Shown here piece after piece: positions 1 through 8,326 of a DNA stretch of 34,802 nt. A model generated the notes under the pieces. The model saw nothing but the letters and a program-made list of their open reading frames with translations, did not search any database and was not told the DNA's origin. Within the stretch, counting starts at the first letter, position 1. Each line of letters starts with the position of its first letter. The position numbers and the translations under genes are program-made. Source of the stretch: Lachnospiraceae bacterium (GTDB lineage: Bacteria; Bacillota; Clostridia; Lachnospirales; Lachnospiraceae); NCBI GenBank assembly GCA_015057375.1, contig SVEM01000022.1, positions 1-34,802 of the forward strand, written 5' to 3'.

Positions 1-258
1 AATGAAATAACCATAGTATGGCACATATGATATGCAACACGAATATTAATGATCTTCATGCATTGCTGTTCCAGGACATACTCGACCCATTTCATACTGT
101 TACAAAACGAACTTTCTGCACTTGTTCACTTTTAAATTATAACAAATATATACAAAATTATTAAGACTTTCCAGTGTATTTTTCTGATTTCTCCATACAA
201 TATCCTTACAGTCGAAAATGACTGAAAAACAAAAAAATATATAAAGGAGGCTTATATC
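1..258. other. Non-coding leader before the spore-protein gene
   Basis: No convincing gene lies here. The minus strand has a frame open from an ATG at 95 to the window edge (at least 31 codons, beginning MKWVEYVLEQ), but it has no ribosome site and is too short to judge. A minus-strand TATAAT lies about 45 bases upstream of it. On the plus strand the region is AT-rich and ends in a clear ribosome site (AAGGAGG, 244-250) for the next gene. A small hairpin with five-base arms sits at 209-224. Confidence 0.5.
194..200 (+). promoter_or_regulatory. Possible sigma-G-type -10 of the spore-protein gene
   Basis: CATACAA at 194-200 resembles the -10 of forespore sigma-G promoters (CATnnTA class), which normally drive this kind of gene. 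The best upstream partner, GTGTA, is only 15 bases away, shorter than usual, so the match is partial. The assignment rests mainly on what the gene is. Confidence 0.25.
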
Positions 259-462
259 ATGTCAAGAGAAAGAAACAGAGTTGAAGTTCCGGATGCAAAA
301 GAAGCAATGGATCGTTTTAAGATGGAAGTTGCGTCAGAGTTAGGCGTACCTTTAAAAAAGGGTTACAACGGTGACCTCACATCATATCAGAACGGTTCTG
401 TCGGCGGAGAGATGGTAAGACAGATGATCAGAGCTCAGGAAGAGCGTATGGCTGGTAAATAA
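259..462 (+). CDS. Small acid-soluble spore protein, alpha/beta type
   Basis: A 67-residue DNA-binding protein that coats and protects spore DNA and is degraded to amino acids at germination. The family signature is clear: the protease-cleavage region EVASELGV near residues 24-31, then GYNGDLTSYQNGSVGGEMV in the second half, the conserved DNA-contacting block. Length is normal for the family. The start is fixed by AAGGAGG eight bases upstream of the ATG. It is monocistronic, convergent with recG, and closed by a strong terminator. Its presence says the organism makes spores. Forespore-specific expression is expected from the family; the sequence gives only a weak sigma-G-like -10. Confidence 0.96.
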   Translation: MSRERNRVEVPDAKEAMDRFKMEVASELGVPLKKGYNGDLTSYQNGSVGGEMVRQMIRAQEERMAGK

Positions 463-475
463 ATAAAGCTATATC

Positions 476-518
476 ATACCGCTTCCAAGACTATAATGTC
501 GGAAGCGGTATTTTTTTT
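476..518 (+). terminator. Terminator of the spore-protein gene, overlapping the recG 3' end
   Basis: An 11-base perfect stem (476-486 with 501-511), a 14-base loop and a run of eight T. The T-run follows the stem only on the plus strand. The recG stop codon is at 491-493, in the loop, so the right arm of the hairpin encodes the last residues of RecG (IPLP). Confidence 0.93.
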
Positions 519-2512
519 GATATTTCATTTAATATTAACTCAGCTTCTTTTTCTGATAATTCATTTACGGTATCGCTGGCGAGCTGTAACATGTCTGCAT
601 CATTGTATATGTCTGCCAGTTCAAACAATACTTCTCCGCTTTGTCTGACACCGAACATATCTCCCGGCCCCCTAAGCTTAAGATCCTCTGAAGCTATATA
701 AAATCCATCATTTGAATTGTTTAATATATTGAGTCGCTTCATTATGTCCGGACTCTCGTCTGCTGTCATAAATATACAATATGACTGCTTATCAGAACGT
801 CCGACTCTGCCTCTCAGCTGATGAAGCTGTGCAAGTCCAAAGCGTTCCGAATTTTCTATAAGCATAACAGTTGCTCTCGGAGAATTAATACCTACTTCTA
901 TAACAGTTGTTGATATGAGAATATCTGTACTACCATTGTAGAACCTGTCCATTACGGCATTTTTCTCATCATTTTTCATCTTCCCGTGAAGTATGTCTAT
1001 GCGTACCTCTTTAGGCATAATTTCCGAAAGCCTGAGATAATAATCATATACATTTTCAAGATCGCTGTTTTCATTTTCTTCAATCATCGGACATACGATG
1101 TAAGCACTGTTTCCTTTACTTATTTCTTTTTGGATAAATGAATATGCAGTCTTTCTGTAATTACCGCCAACAACACAATTCATTATCGGCAGTCTTACCG
1201 CAGGGACTTCATCAATAACAGAAATGTCCATGTCTCCATATATTATCATGGAAAGTGTTCTCGGTATCGGTGTTGCACTCATTACCATAACGTGACAGGC
1301 TTCACCTTTATTTGCAATACTTTCACGCTGCTTCACTCCAAACCTGTGTTGCTCATCGGTTATAACAAGTCCCAGATTATCATATACAACTTTATCCTGA
1401 ATAAGTGCGTGCGTACCTATTATTATATCCGTTTTATGTGAGCTGATGAGCTCATATGCATTTCTTTTTTCAGCAGCGCTCATATGTCCGGTAAGTAGTG
1501 TTACTCTTATGCCATAAGGCGCAAACATCTCTGATATGCTTTCATAATGCTGTCTTGCAAGCACCTCTGTCGGTGCCATAAGCGCACCCTGATATCCATT
1601 TTTTGCATTAATAAGAAGGGCTACTGCTGCAATAACCGTCTTTCCTGAACCAACATCCCCCTGTACCAGTCTGTTCATTGCATAACCTGATATCATGTCA
1701 TTTTCAATTTCATTTATAACTTTTTTCTGCGCACCCGTAAGTTCATACGGAAGCGAAGCAATGAACTGCTCACTTTCCTTTGGTATCTCATACGTCCGCC
1801 CCGTCCTAAGTCCGGTTCTCTCTCCGTTTACCTTTTTTAACATCAAAAGAAACGAGAAAAATTCATCAAAAACAAGACGTTTTCTTGCTTTTAGCATATC
1901 GTCTTTATTTTTCGGGTAATGAACTGACTTTATTGCCTGCATATATGGCATAAGTCCGAGACGTTTAATAATATCGGACGGAATATAGTCTTTTTTACTG
2001 CGAAGCTCTGACAGTGCATATGCACTCGCCTTACTTACAGCATTATTTGACAGTCCTTCCGTAAGCTTATATATAGGCATGAGCTTGTGTTTTTTATTAA
2101 AATACTCTGTTTTGGTAAGAAGCTTTGGCTGAACTATCTCAAGTCTGCCGTTATTTCTGCTTACCTTGCCACGTATTATATAATATGTACCCATTCTGAG
2201 CTGATTAGCCATAAACGGCATATTAAACCACACAAGCGTAATAATTCCTCGGGAATCATCCGTCATTTTTGCACTAATTATGGAAATATTTCTTACTTTT
2301 CGTGCCTGTGGTCTGGCTGTTATTCTGCCGGAAATGATGACAGTATCCCCTTCACGAACATTTGATATAGGTATTATCTCTCCGTATTCGTCATAAGCCC
2401 TGGGAATATGCATAACTAAATCACCGACGGTATTGATTCCAATCCGTCGGTAATATGTGGCGGTTTTATCGCCAATTCCTTTTATTTCCCGTATATCATC
2501 ATTCCATAACAT
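491..2512 (-). CDS. recG: ATP-dependent DNA helicase RecG
   Basis: Branched-DNA translocase that remodels stalled replication forks and Holliday junctions. At 673 residues it matches the family. It has an N-terminal helix-hairpin-helix/OB wedge (IKGIGDKTATYYRRIGI near residue 10), Walker A GDVGSGKT near 285, motif II DEQH near 385 followed by RFGVKQR, motif III SATPIPRT, and the motif VI region QLRGRVGR near 565. An upstream GTG-type frame would add 28 residues running into yloV, but the ATG at 2510-2512 gives the usual MLW start and has GTGGAGTAA as ribosome site, overlapping the yloV stop. Spacing to yloV is 7 bases, so the genes should be cotranscribed and coupled. The yloU-yloV-recG order also occurs, with genes inserted, in Bacillus. 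Confidence 0.97.
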   Translation of the reverse strand: MLWNDDIREIKGIGDKTATYYRRIGINTVGDLVMHIPRAYDEYGEIIPISNVREGDTVIISGRITARPQARKVRNISIISAKMTDDSRGIITLVWFNMPFMANQLRMGTYYIIRGKVSRNNGRLEIVQPKLLTKTEYFNKKHKLMPIYKLTEGLSNNAVSKASAYALSELRSKKDYIPSDIIKRLGLMPYMQAIKSVHYPKNKDDMLKARKRLVFDEFFSFLLMLKKVNGERTGLRTGRTYEIPKESEQFIASLPYELTGAQKKVINEIENDMISGYAMNRLVQGDVGSGKTVIAAVALLINAKNGYQGALMAPTEVLARQHYESISEMFAPYGIRVTLLTGHMSAAEKRNAYELISSHKTDIIIGTHALIQDKVVYDNLGLVITDEQHRFGVKQRESIANKGEACHVMVMSATPIPRTLSMIIYGDMDISVIDEVPAVRLPIMNCVVGGNYRKTAYSFIQKEISKGNSAYIVCPMIEENENSDLENVYDYYLRLSEIMPKEVRIDILHGKMKNDEKNAVMDRFYNGSTDILISTTVIEVGINSPRATVMLIENSERFGLAQLHQLRGRVGRSDKQSYCIFMTADESPDIMKRLNILNNSNDGFYIASEDLKLRGPGDMFGVRQSGEVLFELADIYNDADMLQLASDTVNELSEKEAELILNEISKKIPLPTL

Positions 2513-2519
2513 GTTTATC

Positions 2520-4325
2520 TTACTCCACAGATAAATAATAGTAATATACCGGCTGTCCACCATAGTGAACTTCCACTTCAATGTCAGGATGTGCATTTCC
2601 TATCTTAGATGCTATAAGCTCTGCTTCATCCTCAGTTGTGCTGTCTCCATAGTATAATGTAACAAGCTCAGAGTCATCATCAATCATATGATCTGCAAGT
2701 TCTGCAACCACAGACATAACCTGGGCTCCTGTATTTACTATCTCTGAATCAGCTATACCCATTATGTCGCCCTGCTTAATCTCACGTCCGTTTATAACAG
2801 TATCCCTTACAGAATATGTGACAGAACCGGTTTTAACATTCTTCATCTCTTCAGTCATTATTTTCTGATTATCTTCTACACTTCTGTTAGGCATATAGTT
2901 GATAAGTGCCATAATTCCCTGAGGAATACTCTTTGAAGGTATAACAATAACCTGTTTGTCTTCTGTAAGAAGTGCAGCCTGTTCTGCTGTGAGTATAATG
3001 TTAGAATTATTCGGCATAATATATATAACTTCTGCATCAATATTATCAATGGCATTAAGCATATCTTCCGTACTTGGATTCATGGTCTGTCCGCCCTCGA
3101 TAATAACATCGGCACCGATACCGGCAAATATTTCGCTAAGTCCTGCTCCTGCCGATACTGTTATAAATCCTGCCGGCTTTGAAAACTCCTTCTTAGTTTC
3201 TACAACTTCAGCCTCTTCTACAACTTCTGTGGTTTCCACATCTGCAGTTTCAACGGATGCTTTCTCTGCTTCTGCCTTTTCCTTTTCAAGAGCAAGCATT
3301 TCCTCATGCTCTTCTCTCATGTTATCAATCTTTATCTTTGAAAGAGAACCATAAGTAAGTGCCTTTTGAAGAGCTATACCCGGCATATTGGTATGAACAT
3401 GAACCTTAACTATCTCGTCATCAGCTACAACCACAATAGAATCACCTATTGCTTCTAAGAATATCTTGAGTTCTTCTTCATTTCTATCGTCAAATTCCTG
3501 CTCAAGAATTATAATAAACTCCGTACAATACCCAAACTTGATATCTGATGTACTTATGTCAGACTTTGGTTTTGCAGGCTGATATACTTTTCTTTCCTTC
3601 TTCTTAGGTGCAGGAGCTGCTTTCTTAGCAGAATCACTACTCTTCTTTGGAGCATATGATCCTTTCTTAACTGCTGTTACATCAGGCTTTACTGCACCAT
3701 CCGGCTTAGGCATAACAGATGTAAGTTTTGCATAAGCTCCCTCAAGTATAACAAGAAGTCCTTCTCCACCGGAGTCAACCACACCTGCTTCCTTAAGAAC
3801 AGGAAGCATATCAGGAGTCTGATTAAGCACATCTCGCATATGCTCTATAACAGTCTCCATAAATGTTGTTATATCTATATCTGTATCCCCAAGAAATGAT
3901 GCCATATCAGCTCCGGCTCTTGCAACTGTAAGAATAGTTCCTTCCTTAGGTTTCATAACAGCCTTATAAGCTGTCTCTACAGCCTTTTCAAAAGCTTCAG
4001 CACATACTGAAGGAGTGATAGTATCATATTCTTTTACGACTTTAGTAAATCCACGAAGGAGCTGAGATAAAATAACTCCCGAATTACCTCTTGCGCCTCT
4101 TAATGAGCCTGTAGATATAGCCTTACATACAGTCTCCATACTAATACGACTTATTGATTTTACTTCTTTTGCTGCAGACTGAATAGTCATAGTCATATTA
4201 GTTCCGGTATCACCGTCCGGCACCGGAAATACGTTAAGATCATTAACATATTCTTTCTTAGCATCCAATGCATCTGCACCGGCTATGAATAATTCACTTA
4301 ACAACTTAGCATCTAATGTATCCAT
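2520..4325 (-). CDS. yloV: DAK2/DegV-like fusion, fatty acid kinase FakA (YloV) type
   Basis: Probable ATP-dependent kinase that phosphorylates fatty acids bound to a FakB (DegV-family) partner, for entry into phospholipid synthesis. At 601 residues it is somewhat longer than typical homologues. The N-terminal half is a DhaL/DAK2 nucleotide domain with the magnesium motif PDGDTGTN (residues 36-43) and GARGNSGVILSQLLRG near 80. The C-terminal part matches the YloV family. Two low-complexity stretches are inserted: Lys/Ala/Pro-rich near 215-255, and Glu/Val-rich near 350-380; these probably explain the extra length. The start is set by GGAGGAAC upstream of the ATG. It lies 40 bases after yloU and just before recG. 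No FakB gene is in the window. Confidence 0.87.
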   Translation of the reverse strand: MDTLDAKLLSELFIAGADALDAKKEYVNDLNVFPVPDGDTGTNMTMTIQSAAKEVKSISRISMETVCKAISTGSLRGARGNSGVILSQLLRGFTKVVKEYDTITPSVCAEAFEKAVETAYKAVMKPKEGTILTVARAGADMASFLGDTDIDITTFMETVIEHMRDVLNQTPDMLPVLKEAGVVDSGGEGLLVILEGAYAKLTSVMPKPDGAVKPDVTAVKKGSYAPKKSSDSAKKAAPAPKKKERKVYQPAKPKSDISTSDIKFGYCTEFIIILEQEFDDRNEEELKIFLEAIGDSIVVVADDEIVKVHVHTNMPGIALQKALTYGSLSKIKIDNMREEHEEMLALEKEKAEAEKASVETADVETTEVVEEAEVVETKKEFSKPAGFITVSAGAGLSEIFAGIGADVIIEGGQTMNPSTEDMLNAIDNIDAEVIYIMPNNSNIILTAEQAALLTEDKQVIVIPSKSIPQGIMALINYMPNRSVEDNQKIMTEEMKNVKTGSVTYSVRDTVINGREIKQGDIMGIADSEIVNTGAQVMSVVAELADHMIDDDSELVTLYYGDSTTEDEAELIASKIGNAHPDIEVEVHYGGQPVYYYYLSVE

Positions 4326-4365
4326 TAAAAAGTTCCTCCATAAAACATGCTTTTAAACATTGCTT

Positions 4366-4722
4366 TTATTCATTAACTCTAACACCCTCAACTCTTACAG
4401 TAATGTGGGCTACTTCCATTCCGGTAAACTCTTCTACCTTATATTTTACATTGCTTATAAGATTCTCGGCAACTGCCTGGATACTTACTCCATATGCAGC
4501 AATGATATGCAACTCTATCAAAAGCTTATTATTTTCTATGGTAACCTCAACACCGTGTGCCAGATTTTCCTTTCTGAGAAGCTTGGAAAAACCATCCTTT
4601 ACACTAACGGATGCCATACCTACAACACCAAAACATTCAATTGCAGATGAACCTGCATATTTGGCGATAACCTCTGTATCAATGACAATCTTACCTTTAT
4701 CTGTATTCATACGGCCTTTCAT
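4366..4722 (-). CDS. yloU: Asp23/Gls24 family protein (YloU type)
   Basis: A 118-residue member of the Asp23/DUF322 family, cytosolic proteins linked to cell-envelope homeostasis; the exact role of this subgroup is not settled. The family pattern is visible: GKIVIDTEVIAKYAG at the start, VVGMASVSVKDG near residue 35, HGVEVTIENNKLLIELHI in the middle, and NVKYKVEEFTGMEVAHITVRVEGV at the end. The ATG at 4722 has GGAGG seven bases upstream; an internal Met four codons later is less well placed. It is first in the operon with yloV and recG and has its own promoter at 4755-4783. Confidence 0.92.
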   Translation of the reverse strand: MKGRMNTDKGKIVIDTEVIAKYAGSSAIECFGVVGMASVSVKDGFSKLLRKENLAHGVEVTIENNKLLIELHIIAAYGVSIQAVAENLISNVKYKVEEFTGMEVAHITVRVEGVRVNE

Positions 4723-4754
4723 ATCGAAACCTCCTTATAAACATATTCTATATT

Positions 4755-4783
4755 AGTATACCCCATAAAAGAATAAAAAGCAA
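4755..4783 (-). promoter_or_regulatory. Promoter of yloU-yloV-recG
   Basis: On the minus strand, TTGCTT (4778-4783) and TATACT (4755-4760) are 17 bases apart, a sigma-A layout with a good -10 and a partial -35. It lies about 30 bases upstream of the yloU start, between divergent genes. Confidence 0.55.
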
Positions 4784-4851
4784 ATGTAACTGTAACATCT
4801 GCTGTTTGTTTAGCATATATTTATTAAATAAATATAATTAGAGGTGATATG

Positions 4852-4989
4852 GTGAAACGCGTATTCGGATTCATGTTCTTTATGATAGCTATAGGAATGA
4901 TACTCATGTTATTTATATCAAATTATTTCCTCGCCGTATTGCTTATAATCCTTCTTCTGATTATTGGATATAATCTTTTTATATGCTGA
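4852..4989 (+). CDS. Small hydrophobic membrane protein, 45 residues
   Basis: A short reading frame encoding a lysine/arginine start (MKRVFGF) followed by an almost unbroken hydrophobic stretch, likely two membrane passes separated by SNYFLA, ending in a Cys. The extended ribosome site GAGGTGAT (4841-4848) is best spaced for the GTG at 4852; an ATG at 4849 would add one residue but directly abuts it. I believe similar small proteins occur near rpmB in related Clostridia, but I cannot name a family or function. It is alone on the plus strand between divergent yloU and convergent rpmB. It is not SpoVM, which is shorter and amphipathic though found near rpmB in Bacillus. Confidence 0.72.
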   Translation: MKRVFGFMFFMIAIGMILMLFISNYFLAVLLIILLLIIGYNLFIC

Positions 4990-4990
4990 A

Positions 4991-5024
4991 CAAAAATAGC
5001 TCCGGCATATCTTACCGAAGCTAT
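4991..5024 (-). terminator. Terminator of rpmB
   Basis: Stem 4996-5001 with 5019-5024, one mismatch, then three more pairs around a nine-base loop. On the minus strand it runs straight into TTTTTG. It also lies just after the stop of the plus-strand small gene, but that side lacks an immediate T-run. Confidence 0.75.
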
Positions 5025-5053
5025 CATAATTCGTTTTTACTTAGTGATTAACC

Positions 5054-5239
5054 TTAAGCTCTCTCTACCTTACCTGAGCGAAGGCATGCTGTACACACGT
5101 TCATCTTCTTTGTTACACCATTAACCTTAACTCTTACTGATTTAATATTAGACTTCCACATATGATTATTTCTTCTGTGTGAATGACTTACTCTAATTCC
5201 GAAGTGAGCTCCCTTATCACAGATTGCACATTTTGCCAT
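5054..5239 (-). CDS. rpmB: 50S ribosomal protein L28
   Basis: Structural protein of the large ribosomal subunit. At 61 residues it has the usual short bacterial length. It begins MAKCAICDKGAHFG and has the basic core SHSHRRNNHMWKSNIKSVRV. It is the zinc-binding (C+) form: Cys pairs at 4/7 and 49/52. The start is fixed by AAGGAGGTG upstream. It is transcribed from its own promoter (5294-5322) and ended by a hairpin. Confidence 0.99.
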   Translation of the reverse strand: MAKCAICDKGAHFGIRVSHSHRRNNHMWKSNIKSVRVKVNGVTKKMNVCTACLRSGKVERA

Positions 5240-5293
5240 TTAAAGCACCTCCTTACATCTTCATCTGGCACTTCCTCGCACCATAACGTACCC

Positions 5294-5322
5294 ATTTTAA
5301 CAAACACTAACTCATAATGCAA
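5294..5322 (-). promoter_or_regulatory. Promoter of rpmB
   Basis: Minus-strand TTGCAT (5317-5322) and TAAAAT (5294-5299), 17 bases apart. Predicted start of transcription is near 5287, giving a leader of roughly 48 bases. A seven-base inverted repeat AAACACT/AGTGTTT, which might weakly terminate the gene upstream, brackets the -35 to -10 spacer. Confidence 0.72.
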
Positions 5323-5336
5323 GTGTTTTTTTTATT

Positions 5337-5705
5337 TTATTTATTTTCAGAATTTTTATCATCAGAACTCTTAAAGAACTTGTTTATAACATCCGGTGCC
5401 ATATCCAGTATTTTGGTCAGACCATCCTGATTTTTAACGTTAACAAGCTTTGAAGTTCCGTCTTTAATAATAAGGATTGAACTTGGCTGAAGCTTTCCGC
5501 CCATTCCTCCGCCGCCGTTATTCTTCTTTCCTTCTTCGTTTGCAAATGCTCCTGCTGCCACTCCAAATGAAACATCCACAAGCGGAAGTATTATAGTTCC
5601 GTCTTCCATTGTAATCGCATCGCCTACAACCGTCTTAGTTGTAATAAAGCTCTCCATACCTTTAAACAGTGAATCTACTGTTGTCTGAAACTGATTATCT
5701 GCCAT
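5337..5705 (-). CDS. gerW: GerW (YtfJ) family sporulation/germination protein
   Basis: A 122-residue member of the GerW/YtfJ family; in Bacillus the protein is made during sporulation and affects germination. Family pattern: an N-terminal helix LFKGMESFITTKTVVGDAI, then a beta-rich core TIILPLVDVSFGVAAGAFA, a glycine cluster (GGGGMGGK near residue 70) and SSILIIKDGTSKLVNV. A frame four codons longer exists, but its ATG overlaps the ribosome site; GGAGG five bases before the ATG at 5705 fixes the start. It is last in a seven-gene operon and follows the DUF2953 gene by 21 bases, a common pairing in spore formers. Its ending overlaps the rpmB promoter area, with only a weak hairpin after it. Confidence 0.88.
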   Translation of the reverse strand: MADNQFQTTVDSLFKGMESFITTKTVVGDAITMEDGTIILPLVDVSFGVAAGAFANEEGKKNNGGGGMGGKLQPSSILIIKDGTSKLVNVKNQDGLTKILDMAPDVINKFFKSSDDKNSENK

Positions 5706-5726
5706 GTTTTCCTCCATTCTGCCGCA

Positions 5727-6566
5727 TTATGCACGGACTTTATCAATATCCTTTTTAATTCTTTTAAGCTCTTTATCCATCATTATCTTTATCACATGAT
5801 GCAAAAGCACAACCATGCGTATTCTGCCTTTTATATATAATTTGCCTTCAAGGCGTTTTTCATAAAAATCCGGTGTAAGGCTACATCCTTCCGGTATGAA
5901 CGACAACATCATTCCGAAAAAACCGAACAACAATCCCGTATTGCACGGATCTCCTGTACCAATTATAAGGTCTGCCTGTACTTTCTTTGGCGAACTGTGC
6001 TTAACTATCTTCCACAGCGTACCTCTTAATACGGAAAATGGCGCCTTATTATCAGGTGATCTTAGTATATCCCAGTAACTGCGTATATGCAGATCAGATA
6101 TTTTTTTGAAAATATTCTTAAATTTCCTGTCTTTGCGCTTCTTTTTCTTACTCCGACTATTATCTTCCGTAGTTTTTACAGATTTATCATTTACAGGTTT
6201 ATTATTTACCGTTTTTTCATCAGAATTACCTTCAACCTTATCCAAAGGCTTCTTTTCTGTTTTTATCTTATCTTTCTTACTGCTGACTCTCTTCTTTTTT
6301 CTTTTAAATTTCGAAAAGAATGCTTTGACTTTATCCGTACGCAATCCGAGTATTCTTATAACTGTATCCGGCTTTCCTGTATATCTGACTGTAACCGACA
6401 CAAGTCCTAAAAGCCACCTGAATTTTGCAACCGCAGACTTCTCGTCATCCTGAAATACTGCTCTTATCTTATATCTTACAGGGACAAACAAAGCAAGTGC
6501 AGCAACAAGTATCACTATTCCTATAATTAATAATATTACAAATAATATAATTCCTATTATCTTCAA
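5727..6566 (-). CDS. DUF2953 membrane-anchored protein
   Basis: A 279-residue protein with one strong N-terminal membrane segment (residues 2-28) followed by VPVRYKIRAVF, the typical DUF2953 opening, and a later segment DLIIGTGDPCNTGLLFGFFGMM also typical of the family. Between them is a very basic, Lys/Asp/Asn-rich stretch near residues 85-150. The function is unknown; the family is usually found beside gerW/ytfJ, as here, so a sporulation role is an inference. The start is a TTG placed directly after the TAG of the preceding gene; there is no ATG in the N-terminal region. Such contact suggests translation by ribosomes ending upstream. Confidence 0.75.
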   Translation of the reverse strand: MKIIGIILFVILLIIGIVILVAALALFVPVRYKIRAVFQDDEKSAVAKFRWLLGLVSVTVRYTGKPDTVIRILGLRTDKVKAFFSKFKRKKKRVSSKKDKIKTEKKPLDKVEGNSDEKTVNNKPVNDKSVKTTEDNSRSKKKKRKDRKFKNIFKKISDLHIRSYWDILRSPDNKAPFSVLRGTLWKIVKHSSPKKVQADLIIGTGDPCNTGLLFGFFGMMLSFIPEGCSLTPDFYEKRLEGKLYIKGRIRMVVLLHHVIKIMMDKELKRIKKDIDKVRA

Positions 6567-6905
6567 CTAATTATCACATCCATCGTCTTGTGCTGCAATA
6601 TAATATTTCCTTACATCAAATGCTCCTGTAGCACCATATACCTTCATAAGAATAGCTTCCGTAAGCTTAAGAGCTTCTTTATATGATGATGCCAGTCCAA
6701 GAACTTGCAGTTCTTTTCTCTTATAATATTTAAAATAAAGTTCATTGCAGGATATTATATCAAGCAGATTGTCATCGGATGCTGCTATGGCAACACAATA
6801 CAAAGGAAAAATATGCAACTTCCCGGACTCTGCATTTTCCTTATGCATATCCGGATTCCCAGCTACCGTTTCATCCATAAACAGATCCTTATACCATCTT
6901 ATCAT
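6567..6905 (-). CDS. Unrecognised small soluble protein, 112 residues
   Basis: I do not recognise a family. The protein has no signal peptide or membrane segment. Its core, HIFPLYCVAIAASDDNLLDI followed by a Tyr/Lys-rich segment and SYKEALKLTEAILMKVYG, looks like an alternating alpha/beta fold. It ends acidic. It is firmly inside the operon: its ATG overlaps the TGA of the upstream gene (ATGA), and its TAG touches the TTG of the downstream one. This strict coupling suggests its product works in fixed ratio with its neighbours. Confidence 0.8.
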   Translation of the reverse strand: MIRWYKDLFMDETVAGNPDMHKENAESGKLHIFPLYCVAIAASDDNLLDIISCNELYFKYYKRKELQVLGLASSYKEALKLTEAILMKVYGATGAFDVRKYYIAAQDDGCDN

Positions 6906-8311
6906 GCCATATCCCCATATCCGATAAAATCATTCATTATCTCTCTCAAAGCAATAAGCTCTGATTTGTCACCGCATTTTTCAAGCGAGCTTTCTATATA
7001 TACCAGAACCTCCTCGACATCAGTAAAAAATATCGGCAAATTCGATAATGTAAGCGCCATAACCGCTCGAATTACATATCGGTCGTACTTCTTAAATCCT
7101 GTCTTTATATCGTTTAAAAGGCTATCCGTAACCTCAGCCAGATATTCCTCAGTAACAGCTTTTGTTTCTTTCTTTTCAAGGCTGACAAATATACTTGACG
7201 AATAAAGCAAAGATGATAAACCAAGTCTGTCATACGAATCTTTAAGTCCACATGATAAAATAATATCACCATGTGTATTAACTATATCTTCATATACGGC
7301 TTCCATGTTGAGCTTCTGTTCATAAAGCCTTTCAGGAACACCCTCAAGACCATGCAGCATTCCTTCTACTTCATAAAAATCCGCATCGTCTGCATCAGTA
7401 TTATATAAATCATTAACAGCCTTTATTATATCAACAGCTGTTTCACATATTTTATCATAGTCATCACTTGGATTGATTACATACATATATATCATATTTA
7501 TCATTTTCTGATATACCATAAGTGCATCAGAAATGCATCTCACATCATTTGCCAATCCCGAAAGTCTGTCTGACAATATAGTATAATAATCCTTATCCAT
7601 ATGAGAATAATCTGCCTTAGCAAACTCTTCTATCATTTCAGCAAAATCAGCAAAATGCTTATCAATTCCTTCAGGCTCATAAAGCATTGCTACTGTTCTA
7701 AGCATATATATATAACCATCAAGAGAATCCGTATCCGATTCGCTATAAAGTCCTAAACTGTTTTTTATAAGCTCCATATAATGCATGCGGCTCATTCTTA
7801 CCGGCAACTGACCAAGCACATCATGCAATCTGTCGTTAAGTGCCGCCTGGTCATTATCCGAGAAAATATAATTAAGCAGTTCTTTTGAATACTCTTCTTT
7901 ATTATAACCAAGAAGAGCCTCTTCCATCTCTTCTTCGCTCATTGTAAAACCTGCCTCAAGTCTGTTAAGGACATATTCATACACAATAAGCCGGTCAACA
8001 TATGTTGTGATAACTTCCATTTTTTCTGACAGTACGGCACGAACTTCTCTTATATCCTCTTCTGAATATCGTACGGTTCTGCCCTCTGCAACATCACTCA
8101 AAGCTGCCCATATAAAATCTTTCTCAGGAGAAGGCTCAGCTACAAATGGATTCATACCGCTTTCGGATGTATCATAGGCAAGAAAATACTCAAATGCAAG
8201 CTCAACAAGCGCACTTTTTGCATATACCTTCGATGCTTCAGAAGCATATGCAGAAAGATTACTTTCTATATCTTTGCCCTTACTGATATCTTTAATCACA
8301 TCATTTAACAT
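6902..8311 (-). CDS. Unrecognised acidic, all-helical protein, 469 residues
   Basis: I do not recognise a family. The sequence is strongly acidic, rich in Leu, Tyr, Asp and Glu, with no signal peptide and no clear membrane segment; it looks like a cytosolic helical-repeat or scaffold protein. Notable stretches are ALVELAFEYFLAY near residue 30, MSEEEMEEALLGYNKEEY near 120, and a Met/Tyr-rich hydrophobic helix near 265 (MVYQKMINMIYMYV). A GTG at 8323 would add four residues, but the ribosome site AGAGGTGG lies over that codon and is eight bases from the ATG at 8311, so the ATG is preferred. The site overlaps the stop region of the glycosyltransferase upstream, and the stop overlaps the next start. 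Confidence 0.85.
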   Translation of the reverse strand: MLNDVIKDISKGKDIESNLSAYASEASKVYAKSALVELAFEYFLAYDTSESGMNPFVAEPSPEKDFIWAALSDVAEGRTVRYSEEDIREVRAVLSEKMEVITTYVDRLIVYEYVLNRLEAGFTMSEEEMEEALLGYNKEEYSKELLNYIFSDNDQAALNDRLHDVLGQLPVRMSRMHYMELIKNSLGLYSESDTDSLDGYIYMLRTVAMLYEPEGIDKHFADFAEMIEEFAKADYSHMDKDYYTILSDRLSGLANDVRCISDALMVYQKMINMIYMYVINPSDDYDKICETAVDIIKAVNDLYNTDADDADFYEVEGMLHGLEGVPERLYEQKLNMEAVYEDIVNTHGDIILSCGLKDSYDRLGLSSLLYSSSIFVSLEKKETKAVTEEYLAEVTDSLLNDIKTGFKKYDRYVIRAVMALTLSNLPIFFTDVEEVLVYIESSLEKCGDKSELIALREIMNDFIGYGDMA

Positions 8312-8326
8312 GTAATAATCCACCTC

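Noticed and set aside
1-95. Minus-strand frame from an ATG at 95 to the edge
   Set aside because: No ribosome site, only about 31 codons visible, and no recognisable motif.
4810-4838. TTAGCA - 17 - TATAAT as promoter of the small plus-strand gene
   Set aside because: The predicted transcript would start at about 4845, inside the ribosome site at 4841-4848, so it cannot serve this gene in the usual way.
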